Shown: in pieces, positions 48,401 to 60,014 of the stretch
Layout: every line of letters begins with the position of its first letter
Numbering within the stretch: the first letter of the stretch is position 1
Assembly: GCA_036023115.1 (NCBI GenBank)
Contig: JAYKKT010000090.1
Location: 33,464,001-33,528,000, forward strand
Direction: 5' to 3'
Source of the DNA: Brasenia schreberi
Lineage: Eukaryota; Streptophyta; Magnoliopsida; Nymphaeales; Cabombaceae
DNA length: 64,000 bases
The notes under the pieces: model-generated
The model's input: the letters and a program-made list of their open reading frames with translations, nothing else
Told to the model about the DNA's origin: nothing
Databases searched by the model: none
Made by a program: the position numbers and the translations under genes

Positions 48401-51400
48401 CAGTGGCGGATCCAAGAATTTATTTTGGGTGGGGTGAAAAATAAGATGCACAAAAAAAATACATAAGGTAAAATAAAATTGCATGTAACTAAATTTGTAG
48501 TATTCAACAATGACAAAACAACAAATTCATACAACAAAAAATCATCCTAAAGTTCATTACATACCTGAACAATATTACATCTACCCATTTCATTAGCATC
48601 ACGTTCCAAAATGTTGTTGAAGCTACAAATTAGGCAATAAACAAATAGACACAATTCCACATGCATAAGAAACTTTAAGGAGAATAAACATAAACATCTA
48701 TAAAGTACATACAACGAAAAAAGTTTGCATTACCTATGGTTTCCTTCAAGTCCACATATTCTGAAAGTGTTTGATGACTCTCCCTTTATCTAAATCTAAT
48801 GACACATCTCCCGCTCAATATATGTTACCAAACAATCATTCATAAACCGATCACCCATCTTGTTTCATAAGCGATTCTTAATAATATTCATGGCAAAAAC
48901 ACTTGTTCAATACTTACAGCTGCAGTAGGTAAAAGCATTGCTAATTTCATCAATCGATAAACCAAAAAATCGCAATTGTCTTTCTTCTGTTGCACTAACA
49001 TTTTGGCAACTTCACTAATTCCTTTAAATTGAAACTTTTGCTTATCTTGGATGTCCATAATATAATTCTTAAGTTTTGATGAACAAGATGCCAAAGACCA
49101 CTAGGAGAAAAGTCAAAAGGATAAAACTTTGCAAATTGAATCAACTTCTTCTTATCAAAAGAAACGAAATTATCACTTGGATCAAAACATGAAGCACACA
49201 AGAGAAACTCTTCTTTCGTTGTGCCTATCATTGAGTTTGCTTAACAAAAAATCAATAACAGTAAATACTTCAAATCAATAGTATCAAAAATTTGTCACCT
49301 CATTTTGTATTCGCCTTGATCTCCTATCTGACCCTGTAAAGTGATCTTTCATTTTCTTAACTTCTATATGATGATCCTTGCAAAATGAATAAACATTTTT
49401 AATAAAATCTTTCCAAGCACTCTCTTCATTTTTTGACTATATTTAATTGTCTCTTAGTCAATTTCAAAAGATTCATAGCATTTAAAATGCCTTGCTCTTT
49501 TCTTTGTAAAGCCACTGATTGTCTTTCCCAAAATATGTTCCATTAAATTTAAATGCATAATAAAAACAAAGTCAAATGTCTGAATTAACTTTCATCAAGA
49601 ATATGCGCTTGATCTTTGCTTTGCATCTGCACCCTCCTCACAGACAATTTCAAGTATATTTATGATAGATGAAAACATCCTGATTAAGTGGCACAACAAC
49701 AACTAAGCCTTTTTCCATACTAAATGGGGTCGGCTACATGCATTCTTTGTTTTCACATAGCCCTATCATAATTTGTAGAATCCATGGTAAATAAGTTCGA
49801 TAAAGTTTTACATTGGCTATGAAGATCAATGCAACCCTCCTCCTTCATCCTGATTAAGTGCCACAAAGTAAAATAATTTGAATCCCAATGTGTCTCCCTT
49901 GGCCTCTTGATCCAAAGTGATTGATTCAAATCTCTATCACTTTTAATTGATCCAATTTTGAATTCGTTTTGAAGCAATTCAAGTCTTTTGCAAGAGCCTC
50001 CTACATAATTCATTATAGTAGAAATAACATCAAATAATTGGGTTACTTCTCTATGATTATCTACGTATTTAGTAGTTATATGTGGTCCTACCGTCGTCAC
50101 TGTTGCTGTTTAGGCTCTGATACAATGCTACAATGATGTGTTTTATATACATGAATTTGCCATTAGCCAACATGTCTTTAGGTTCATTTTTGTTCTTGAT
50201 GCAACAAGAACGACCTCTTTGGAAGCATTTAAGGTTTTTAATATAGTTTTTTCATAGCTAGATCGGCAAGAAACCCATCCCCTTTGGCCTGGTTTTCTAT
50301 GGATTAAGGTGGATCTTATATTTTCAAAATCTTCTCTAAGATCTCGCATAAAAAAGAAAAAATATTGATTGGTGAAATATTCTTGAAACAAATCAACTTT
50401 TTGAAGTTTTTCAAACTTGTAAAAACTTCAAACTTCGAAGTTCATTCCATAATTCATAAAATTGATTTGGTAATCTGCTTGAGCATTATCATCTTTTCTA
50501 TTAAATTGATGTGACAACGAAATCATTTTAAGAATGAATTTTCTTCAAATATTTTCAAGTTTCAAAATCGTTGATTCTATTTCTAAGCTTTATGATCTAT
50601 ATTTTGGCAAATGATCTAAGTGATCTTTAATTTATTTTTCCTCATATTTTAAAATCTTGTTTATATTTTTCCTGGGCTTTGATTATTTCGTGTTCATCAA
50701 CCCTATCAATAAACAAAATAGGTTCTTGAATACTACCATCGACATAATCCTGATAGTCTTTAGAAAAAATATTTTTCATTGTTCTTGCCCAAACACCTAA
50801 ACACTTCATTTTTGCCTTTCATTTCTCAAAAAAAAAAAGTTTTTAGAGATTACCTCAACATTAGAACAACAAAGGTAAGAAGAAAAACTTACTTGAAGGC
50901 GGGCAAAGTTCTTAATGAAGTCGTGTCCGATAATATTCTTGCGAGTAGGCCCTAATACCATGTTAGAAATCTTGTAAAACCCCTTAATTCATTTTGTGGA
51001 ATGATCAAATCTATATACAATTAGTCACACAATGATTATTATTTATTGAATACATTATAAGTATGCATAGAGAGAAAGAGAGGAGTAAAAGCCAACAACA
51101 TTGAACTGATGGTTGCTGAAGATGGCCCAATGGCTAGTAAAATGGTAGTTGGAGCACCCTAGTGGCCATGGTCCTAGTGGTTTGGCCCGGGTAGCTTGGG
51201 TCCATTAGGACCTAATTATAAAAATAAACTTATGGGTCCTATTGGCACAACCCTATTACATTTTAACAATCAAAGCATCACATTTTATTTTAGCATTTCA
51301 TTTTAGCATTATGATTGATGCTACATTTAGTACTTTCATGGTTATAGAATCTCATTTTCTCATTAAAGTAGATAAATCCTTTTAAAATAAATGTAGGACT

Positions 51401-51912
51401 CTTAAGAAGATATAGAAAGAGATAGCAAAATAAACAATATGCAACATTTTTTTATGTTGTTCTCCAACCACCGAAATTCAACGCTTATTGCTTCTTATCC
51501 CAATCCATGCAAATTTATGAACTCTTGGCTGGTATGAACCTTTTTGTAGCACATCGAATTTTATCTTGATCATTAATATTATAACTTGAAATCATCAATC
51601 TTGATCGAGGATCGACAATTAAATCTTTTACTTCCCATTCAAAGCAAGATTTATGTGCATCTAAGATCTCGATGTTATGATTTTCATCAGCAAGCATTCA
51701 TGGTCCGGCCAAGATGGGATCCTCAATTGATCTTCTTTTAAAAAATCTTTCCATATCTATATATAATGAAAAACCAGAATACACAATTAAAGTGATGGCG
51801 GTTTGAACATATGAGTGGGGCATTCCTCATATTTACAAGCACCTGGTTCAGATTTTTGCAAATTTGGGGTGGGGCGGTCACCCCACCTCGCCTGAATGTA
51901 CATCCGCAGCTG
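48401..51912 (-). mobile_element. hAT transposon (TTF-type transposase remnant) in ASHH1 intron 3
   Basis: Ends are CAGTGGCGGATCC (left) and, reverse-complemented from the right, CAGCTGCGGATGTAC. A perfect 8-bp duplication ATGGTACC flanks it at 48393-48400 and 51913-51920, the size expected for hAT. Minus-strand coding remnants run from N to C terminus: ISSYNINDQDKIRCATKRFI (about 51570, the 'PSYNPNDRDKVRRAYLQ' region of plant TTF-type proteins), a KRPRETHWDSNYFTLWHLIR block (about 49850-49920) and a C-terminal dimerisation-like LVYRLMKLAMLLPTAAVSIE (about 48910-48970). Frames are broken, so it is not autonomous. A small retro-insertion is nested at 49694-49845. Confidence 0.88.
49694..49845 (-). 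mobile_element. nested 152-bp retro-insertion (RTE/SINE 3' end)
   Basis: Begins CAACAACAACTAAGCC, then GGGGTCGGCTACATGCATTC and ends CAACCCTCCTCCTT. Flanked by 18-bp direct repeats CATCCTGATTAAGTGGCA (49676-49693) and CATCCTGATTAAGTGCCA (49846-49863), one mismatch. It is inserted in the transposase-remnant region of the hAT element, so it is younger than that element. Confidence 0.85.
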
Positions 51913-51920
51913 ATGGTACC

Positions 51921-52505
51921 ATATGTGGTACTACTTTTTTTAATTTAACAAGAAAAATAGTTTAAATAGAAAATCGTGAAATTTTGAAAATCAGAGAAGA
52001 ACAAATAAAGGAGCAAAATCAAGCATAAAAAAAACAAAAATGGGCATTATCCATAACAAAGAGCATCCAATCAAACATTCCTCAATCTTGAACGGAGTTC
52101 AATTAGAACCTCTCATTAATCATAGTTCCATGATTTGCTCCATGTGCACAACCAAAAAACATCAAATTATTCAAATCAAGACAATCTCTAACTTGCACAT
52201 CAATGATATTATCACCAGCAGCTGCAGAATTCTTCATCATCTATCGTCATCACTATCATAATCATTATTTATCATTTTCCCTATCTCTTTGATTTTTTTA
52301 TTCCTTTCATAGATTTCAGGACTTGGAGCATTTAAAGTGATGCGTATAGTTAATAGACAATATTCTTCCATTGATATTTCCATGCAATTCAAAGGTTGCT
52401 TGCATTGATTATGTTTTTCTCTTATAAACTGTCTTGCTATGAGTCCAAGATGGATTTTTATTGGAGGCATCATAATATGTAAGCACATAAGGTCTGGAAG
52501 TAGAC
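51921..52505. other. intronic DNA, no gene seen
   Basis: Remaining AT-rich part of ASHH1 intron 3 between the hAT element and the LINE fragment. Short frames on both strands have no recognisable similarity. Confidence 0.35.
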
Positions 52506-52511
52506 AGATTT

Positions 52512-52808
52512 CACAACAACAAAACCAAGCCATTTCCCACACTAAGTGGGGTCAGCTATGTAGATTTTTTGATGCCACGGAGCTTGATCTTGTGCCATAG
52601 TTAGCAGTTAACTCCAAAAAAGCCATATCGTGTTTCATATCTTTCTTCCAACATTTTTGGGGTCTTCCTCTCCCTCTTTAAAATTGTGATCATCTAATTT
52701 CTCACACTTTCTTACTATAGCTTCATTTGGCCACCTGTATCTATGTCCAAACCATCTTAGGCGTCTCTCTCAATATTGTCTTTTACTGGTGTTACCCGAA
52801 CCTTTTGG
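52512..52808 (-). repeat. RTE-type LINE 3' fragment (antisense)
   Basis: Plus strand starts with CAACAACAAAACCAAGCC, then CACTAAGTGGGGTCAGCTAT. On the minus strand the C-terminal ORF2 words are visible (RLRWFGH-like LRRLRWFGHRYRW, then KEGEEDPKN). Located in ASHH1 intron 3. Confidence 0.65.
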
Positions 52809-53023
52809 TTTGAATGATGCTATACACAAAAAATGTGTGAATAAGATATAGTTCCTGAATCATGTGGAGTAAGGCACCCTTGTACGATGATGTCATATCA
52901 TACAATATAACATGATATTTACAAGATTGGTTTTAACATTGTGCTGCAAATGTTATGCAAGGTAAGGGATGTGTGAAATTGGTCCATGGTACTCATATTG
53001 TTTAATGTGTTTAGTGAAATCAC
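52809..53023. repeat. 215-bp module, copy 1
   Basis: Begins TGGTTTGAATGATGCTATAC and ends GTTTAATGTGTTTAGTGAAAT. Nearly identical to 54426-54640 and closely similar to 54641-54840. It sits between two copies of the same LINE segment (52706-52808 and 53024-53125). Confidence 0.85.
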
Positions 53024-53125
53024 TTTCTTACTATAGCTTCATTTGGCCACCTGTATCTATGTCCAAACCATCTTAGGCGTCTCTCTCAATATTGTCTTTT
53101 AATGGTGTTACTCGAACCTTTTGTC
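53024..53125 (-). repeat. second copy of a LINE segment
   Basis: Repeats 52706-52808 almost exactly (CACTTTCTTACTATAGCTTC through GTGTTACTCGAACCTTTT), one of several differences being AATGG for ACTGG. Together with copy 1 it brackets the 215-bp module. Confidence 0.8.
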
Positions 53126-53145
53126 TAATAAACCTCATTATAAAT

Positions 53146-54289
53146 CAATGTTGTCTTACGCGTATTGTATCGCGTATCGCTAGGCTCCACGATACGGGCG
53201 TATCGTATCGTATCATACTTTAATATTAAAAAACTATAAAAATTATTTAAAAAATCAATAAAATTAGTAAAAACCGAAAAAAATCAAGAAAATTCTTGAA
53301 AATTTTGGAAAAATATGGTAATTGCTTTAAATTCATATAATGCAAAGTTTAGCACAAATTGAACATTCAACATTGAACAATTGCATCCAAAATTATATAT
53401 TTTGAATCAAAAAATGAAATACATTTACATTTTACATATTGTAAATTTGTATCAGGATCATTAACTAAATAATCTTCATCTTCTCCTTGATGATGTTGTT
53501 GCACTTCAAATTAATTCATGCAATGTCTTCTTCGGTTAGGACTTAGGAGTGCATTTTCTTCGTTATCTTCCATAATCCACTCATCTAATATATCAAAATT
53601 AACAAACTGCTATCTTTGTACATGTAGTTGTCATATTTGCTAATTTTCATATGTGAGCAAAACAATGAGCTCCATTTCTTTGATTATTGAGTCTATGACA
53701 CCTTAATGATGTGATATTATTACTTGATGATGACCCCTTTTTCTCTTATTGGAGACTAGGTTTTTAACTAATGCTTGAGCTCCATTTCTCACTTCACAGA
53801 CTGAGTTAAGCCTCACACACATTGATCATGTTCAACTCAATGGAAGTCATGTAACGTGAACCCTAAAATAGTAAAGTTGTGAAATCCCCACTCAATGAAC
53901 TGAGAGAACTAAATGTTTTTAATTGTTTGTGATCTCATGAAACTTGAAACTGTTAGCAAAAGTATACCTAAAAGTTGTAACAGAAAGGGAAATGATTTTG
54001 TCACAATTTTTTTTTGTTCATACATTATTCTTATTAAATAAATGAAATTATAAACCCAAATTATAAGCATATTGGAGGATGCCTTGAAGGGAAGTGAAGA
54101 GAGGAGAAGAGAGGGCAGAAACATGCAAAAAAAAATTGAAAAAAAAATTGGAATTTTTTTTTTGAAATTTTTTTGGCATATCGTATGATACAGTACCATA
54201 TCGTACGATACGGCACGATAACCTGTATATTACGATACGATACGTATCGCACTATCATACGATACGGTGCGATACGGATAACACTGTTA
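53146..54289. repeat. candidate TIR element with TATCGTATCG ends
   Basis: Left end CAATGTTGTCTTACGCGTAT and the reverse complement of the right end (AACAGTGTTATCCGTATCGC) are similar. Both subterminal regions are packed with CGTATCG / CGATACG words (53160-53215 and 54178-54280) in opposite orientation. The interior is AT-rich with no intact coding frame. Likely a non-autonomous DNA transposon in ASHH1 intron 3. Confidence 0.5.
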
Positions 54290-54425
54290 CAAATACAGTC
54301 TTTCCTAGTTTTGTTCTTACCAAATTTATGGTGATGTGCCAAAACACCAAAAAACCTGGTTTGAGATGGTCAGAACTCAGAAGTATGAGATTCCACTAAA
54401 TCCAGTATGGTCATGCTGTACTATA

Positions 54426-54840
54426 TGGTTTGAATGATGCTATACACAAAAAATGTGTGAATAAGATATAGTTCCTGAGTCATGTGGAGTAAGGCACCCT
54501 TGTACGATGATGTCATATCATACAATATAACATGATATTTACAAGATTGGTTTTAACATTGTGTTGCAAATGTTATGCAAGGTAAGGGATGTGTGAAATT
54601 GGTCCATGGTACTCATATTGTTTAATGTGTTTAGTGAAATGCTATACACAAAAAATGTGTGAATAATATATTAGTTTCTGAATCATGTGGAGTAAGGCAC
54701 CCTTGTACGATAATGTCATATCATACAATATAACATGATATTTACAAGATTGGTTTTAACATTGTGTTGCAACTGTTATGCAAGGTAAGGGATGTGTGAA
54801 ATTGGTCCATGGTACTCATATTGTTTAATGTGTTTAATGA
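54426..54840. repeat. 215-bp module, copies 2 and 3 in tandem
   Basis: Copy 2 (54426-54640) matches copy 1 (52809-53023) at nearly every base. Copy 3 (54641-54840) follows head to tail, lacking the first bases and differing at a few positions (for example TATTAGTTTCTGAATC for TATAGTTCCTGAGTC). Confidence 0.85.
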
Positions 54841-57800
54841 ATTAAATAGTTGTTAATGTCATGTTCGATGCTTTATTATTTCTTGTGCTTTCAGAGTCTT
54901 AATGCCATGTATTTTGTAAATTTGTTAGTTCTGTGGTACTCAACTTGTTCTATGTTATGTAATTTACCTCATAGTCTATGTTTTTATTGTGTAAGGAACA
55001 ACATGATCATGATTATATGATACACCATGTATCAAGCTATTGCCCTTTATAATATGGGTAATGATACAAGGATAATTCTTATACCTATATATCATCATAC
55101 TCTATGTTCTGCTGCATATTGCATATCAGGTTTGTGCCGATGCAAGGATTCTAATCCTTAAACTTCTGGTTAGAATTGGTTCTTCCATTGAATTTTGGTT
55201 GTCAGTTTGTGAATTTGAATGAACTACTTGGTTAGCCAACTGTAAATGCTGGTTCAAATTTATTAGCAAAGACTGTAATTGTGGTGTGTAGTCGCTTGTG
55301 AATATGCTTTTTGACTTTGTCATGCTTGTGCATCTTCTTAGTCTTATATGAACTTCGTCTTTTGAGAGATTCCAGAAATGCCAATATGTAAGTCAAAACT
55401 GTTCAAAACCAACAGTCACGGATGGGGCCTTCTAGCTGAAGAAGATTTAAAGGTAACTTGTGACTTTTGTATAAGCAGGTTCTACTCGGTGGTCCTGAGT
55501 GTAGCAGTAGCTGAACTTCGTCTTTTCTGACATTTTCAGGCTGGGCAGTTCGTTATTGAGTATTGTGGAGAAGTAATTACATGGAAAGAAGCAGAGAGAA
55601 GGGCCAAAGTCTATGAAAGAGAAGGTAGTAAATCTTTACTGAAACTGCAATCTAACAGCCATTTGTGGAGTTAAAAGCATGACACTACCTTGTTATAGGA
55701 ATGGAAGACGCATTTATCATTTCTCTGGATGCATCTGAGTTGGTTGATGGAACCAAAAAGGGAAGTCTTGCTCGATTCATCAATCATTCATGGTGAGTAC
55801 TTCGCAAAGGAGGATAGAAGTAGAACATAGTTATATAGAATTTGTTCCAACTTTTCTTTTCAGTACCAATCTGTAGTACCTTGGCATTTGCTGAAGACTT
55901 CTATTTTATTTGTTTTGTTTTTCTTGCTTTTGTTTCAATATTTTTTAATTTTAGGCTATTCTTTAGCAACAACCAAGCATATCTAATTTGTAGTTCTCAT
56001 GTTAAAGGGTGCATTGGTGCTTTAACAAATGATCTTTCGTTAAACAATATTTATGATTCTCTTTTGACATCTGATTTCAGTTTTGTTGAAGAATGCAGTG
56101 AGCCAAATTGTGTGATCAGGAATTGGACTGTCTTGGGAGAAATAAAGGTTGGGATATTTGCAAAAAAGAACATTCCAGCTGGTACATAACTATCTTAAGA
56201 TTATAATTTCCAATGGTTCGGAGGTGCAAAGGTTCGCTGCCTCTGCGGGACAGCATCTTGTACTGGATTTCTTGGTGCAAAATCTTGTGGGTTTCAGGTA
56301 GACCGTTATTAGATATAGAAAATCTTTTACAATACAGCCACATAAAATTTCTGGGTTGGGAACTTTTGGGAGCATATTTTGCATGTGCCCATGGGCTAAT
56401 ATCGTGGATTCATCTGTTATTTCAAGTTTTATAGAGATTAGTTACTGTTTTTTTGCAGTTGCATTTGGTTAGGTTTACCTTTTCAGCAGTTTGGCCTTTT
56501 TATACCGATGATATATTTTTTTATATCCACGTGTTGTGGATGAAGGGGGGAATCTTTTCCTTTGTGGTCTCATCTGTCACACTCACAGTTGCTTCTTTTT
56601 GAACTTTTTCCCTTTTATTGTTCTTAAGAGGTTCCCGGGATGCTTATCGGAAAAGAAAAAATTTCATTTTTGCATGTTTTGCTTTCATGCAATGATGACT
56701 TAAAGGGAGAAGATCTAGTTTTAGTCTTATTGGATCATTGGTGATTGGGGCTGTCTACGTCATTTATAACATGGATCTTCACTGATGGGAATGGTTCTGC
56801 TCTCCACCGAGATGTCTTTGTTATCAGTCTCTGAGATCTAAGCAATTCAGTCTTGAGGTCTTGGTTGGCAACTCACCGAGTGAAACTGCTGGACTAAGTG
56901 ACTCTGACTGAGTCAGATGCCGAATGAGTTGTGGGTTTAAATTAACTCATTTTGTTTTGGACATAACCGGTTGACTCAACTCTTTTTTGAGAAAACTGGC
57001 TCCGCTAAAACATATAGTGCTGGAAGTGTAAAAGGAACTTAATTAGATGGTACGGTCTGCTTGCTTCATTCTTTTCCTATTTGATTTTCGTTTTGCTTCT
57101 TTTTTTCGAGAGAACAAGGCAATGTATATCTCTCTTGTGGCTGAAATTGGCAAGTCGCAACAACATACAGACACACCCGAACCAAATAATTGTCACGTTT
57201 CAGTTATCATATCCTTTTTACTATTATTCTGACGATTATTGTATACTTTTCGTATAAGCATTAGCACATTTCAATTTGTCATCATTATAGTTCTACACTC
57301 ATCCATGTTTTCTTCATATTTTTTTGATATTCTAGATGAACTTCTCAATTTATCTACATGTATTAAAAGGAATTCTCCAGTTAGTTCAATTCGAGTCAAG
57401 GAGGGAGCCAGCTATGATTTCACGGATCCTTCTAGAGTTTTATAGTAGCTTATTGAAATATTCATGCATGTTTGCAGGAGGACACGTACCTCTGGGAAGA
57501 TGATGATGGCAGGTGATTTACCTTTCTGATGCTATACGCTGTTCTAAAAGGGTTATATTTTTCAAGTATCGTTAGACATATTCTTTAGTATCGATTTTTG
57601 TTTTTGACGTTTTATTTGTGAGAACAGATAAAGAAAAGCACAAAGGTGTCCACTCACTTTGACCATGCACACGCTCATATGACGTCATTGCATGCATGTG
57701 CGAAAGTTGGGTGCCTATGTGTGCCTCCGAGTGTGTGTGCCTACTGTTCTGAGCAGAATTTTTTTGCATATGTTTAGGTTCTCTATTGAGAATGTCCCTC

Positions 57801-58805
57801 TCTATGATTCTGAAGATGTACCAAATTCAAAGCTCCTCAAACCTATGGATCTATCAAAAGATTCTTCTTTGGTAAATGGAAAACAGGATGGTAATCTGAC
57901 GGATAGACTTTCATATCATCATATCGATGAGTGGAACGGTTTTTGATATTCAAAACGTCATTCCTGACCCTCGTGTCAGGTTCAACAGAGGATGATATGA
58001 TGAATGAGGATATAAAACTGGAGGAAGATGAAGATGCAAAAATGCAGTCACGAGATTCTCAAGTCTTTTCAGATAAAAGCGTTCCCTCCCTTATTGATGG
58101 TAGAAATATATCGCATGACCATCAAGCGAAAGCTACCTGCAACAGACTCTCACAGAGCAATCTGGGTGGAAGGTCAAAGCATCCCGTGCAAAAGCAAGTC
58201 AACGTAAAACTTATTAGCCAACTCTTGCCATCAAAACTAGCATAAGAAGAGATTTTGGCATTAGAGGTACTTTGTGCATCGCCTGTTTTCCTTTTTATCA
58301 TCTCTCTCTCTCTCTTGAATATGATGCGGGACTCACGTTTCATCTAATTCTTGTCATAATGCATGGTCGACAGTTGATTCTCTCATTTGTTTATTCCGGT
58401 CAAGTTTTAACCGGTTGTGGCTTTATCTTTAAACCCCTTGGTTATCACCTTTGAGATGTTCTAGGTGCAGCGGTTCTTGCATTTTTCTTTTTGTTTCTAA
58501 TATATTGCTGGATGTAAATTTGATGATTTAAACAGGAAGCTAGGAACCTTGCCAAGACGCAACTGGATTCTTTATATGATGAAATAAGGCCAGCCATTGA
58601 AGGGCATGAGAAAGATAGTCAGGATAGCGTTTCAACCAATGTTGCAGAGAAATGGATCGGATCGTGCTGTGCAGAACTAAAAGCTGAGTTTGATCTCCAC
58701 TTCGCCATCATCAAGAATGTGGCAAGCAGCCAGGGCAAGCTGCCACAAGAAGAAGCACGCTTGAAAATTGAAGGACGTGAACATTTGTTAAATTTTACTG
58801 GTTGA

Positions 58806-59810
58806 CATCTGAAATTGCTGTGCGTGAACTGACAACAAAACAGTCATCCCAACTGTTTTCCCATTCTTTTAGCTTTTTCTCTTCTTTGATTTGATTGTAC
58901 TGGATAACTACTAATGTTGGTTGCTTGATTTAACGAAAATCTGCTAATTTCCATCAACCACAAAGACTAAGAACTTCCGATTAAATTTTATCGCAACTAA
59001 GGGTTGTCGAGGGAAGTTGGGCTTCACCAGCATGCGTGCTCACGTGTGCACTCCTGCACTTTGAGACGTGAGACTAATAACGTTATTAAAAAAATTGTTG
59101 GTGTAAGACTAATAAGAAAAAATATGAGCGACACTCGATATGGCTTGGAGATTTGAAGAAAGCAGATGGATTTCTTGTGAAGAGGTGTCCTAAATGAGAT
59201 ATTGAAGGAGAGTAAAGTCTCTCAATTGTTGAGAGTAACCAATAAAATTTGATGTTGCTTTGTGGGTGTTAGATTAATGCTAATATGGTATAAGATGAAG
59301 TCCATATAGCTGACCTCACTTAGTGTGGGGAAAGGGTTGGTTTTGGTTTTGTAAAAGGTACGTGGTAATGTTAAAAAGACCGTAGACTATAAGATTCTAT
59401 GGTTAAATTTGAGATTATTTTTTAATCTCGTGACAAATTTTCTTTATCTTTCAATAAATAATATTAAAGTATAGCCTAAACAACAACACGATCAGATACT
59501 CTTGAAGAACTTTGTAGAAGCAAAGAGTCTCCTATAAATGTCAACCTCAATCAACCTTACAAAAGACATAGGATGGAGCAATAACAGGATGCATTTGCGA
59601 TAATCAATTTATATAGAACAACATGAAGGATCAATATCAAGTTTATATCAGTTTACTTTGGTTGTAGATGAACTAACAAAACGTATTTAAGCTAAAGTGT
59701 CATGTTAAATGCAAATTACGTTGTGTTAATATTAATAGACGAGACAAGCAAAACAATTTACTACTTGAACTTTAGAGAGAAACTTTACAAATAAAGTTTT
59801 TGATTTTTTT
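58806..59810. repeat. 3' flank of ASHH1 with a LINE 3' fragment
   Basis: After the ASHH1 stop, a plus-strand RTE-type LINE tail lies at about 59115-59350 (ACACTCGATATGGCTTGGAG, ATAGCTGACCTCACTTAGTG, GTTGGTTTTGGTTTTG), decayed and without a clean TTG tail. The remainder is AT-rich without coding signal. Confidence 0.45.
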
Positions 59811-59814
59811 ATTA

Positions 59815-59908
59815 CAGGGAGGCCAAAGTGAGGTTTGCACGTGCTTGCTGTTGAACTCAAGAACTTCATCTTGTGGTCGAGCTCCCTACCAAGTGAGCTA
59901 ACACTAGG
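59815..59908 (-). repeat. tRNA-derived SINE fragment (antisense)
   Basis: On the minus strand: GTTAGCTCACTTGGTAGGGA is a strong A-box match and TTGAGTTCAACAGC a degenerate B-box about 35 bp on. Not a functional tRNA: the acceptor stem does not pair. Confidence 0.5.
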
Positions 59909-60014
59909 AGTGCAAAAAAGTGACGGTTTTCAACATAGTAGAGAAAATTTAAATATATATGAAATACAATTTTGAGATTTTAGTGGAAATCATTGACACA
60001 AATGTTGGAATCGG

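Larger units (their letters stand above)
47208..58805 (+). pseudogene. ASHH1: ASHH1/SDG26-type SET-domain histone methyltransferase, disabled
   Basis: Eleven exons recovered: 47208-47216, 47361-47425, 47730-47886, 55367-55452, 55540-55624, 55699-55792, 56099-56297, 57478-57512, 57778-57890, 57980-58266 and 58536-58805. All introns are GT-AG and phases fit, giving about 466 residues. AWS Cys-rich domain: CSCEYSVDDPGSACG ... ECTPGFCPCGDHC (exon 3). SET: GWGLLAEEDLKAGQFVIEYC (exons 4-5), GSLARFINHSCEPNC and DYNFQWFGG (exons 6-7). Post-SET: VRCLCGTASCTGFLG. The C-terminal region ends KWIGSCCAELKAEF. This order and spelling match Arabidopsis ASHH1 (SDG26), an H3K4/K36 methyltransferase acting on flowering genes. 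Lesions: exon 4 is one base short, exon 7 has TAA at 56187 and 56196 where Glu and the catalytic-motif Tyr belong, and exon 10 has TAA at 58243 in place of Gln. Either a recent pseudogene or assembly error. Intron 3 is 7.5 kb and transposon-filled. Confidence 0.85.

Noticed and set aside
59860..59907. tRNA-like sequence on the minus strand
   Set aside because: A-box and B-box are visible but no acceptor or anticodon stems can form; fits a SINE head.
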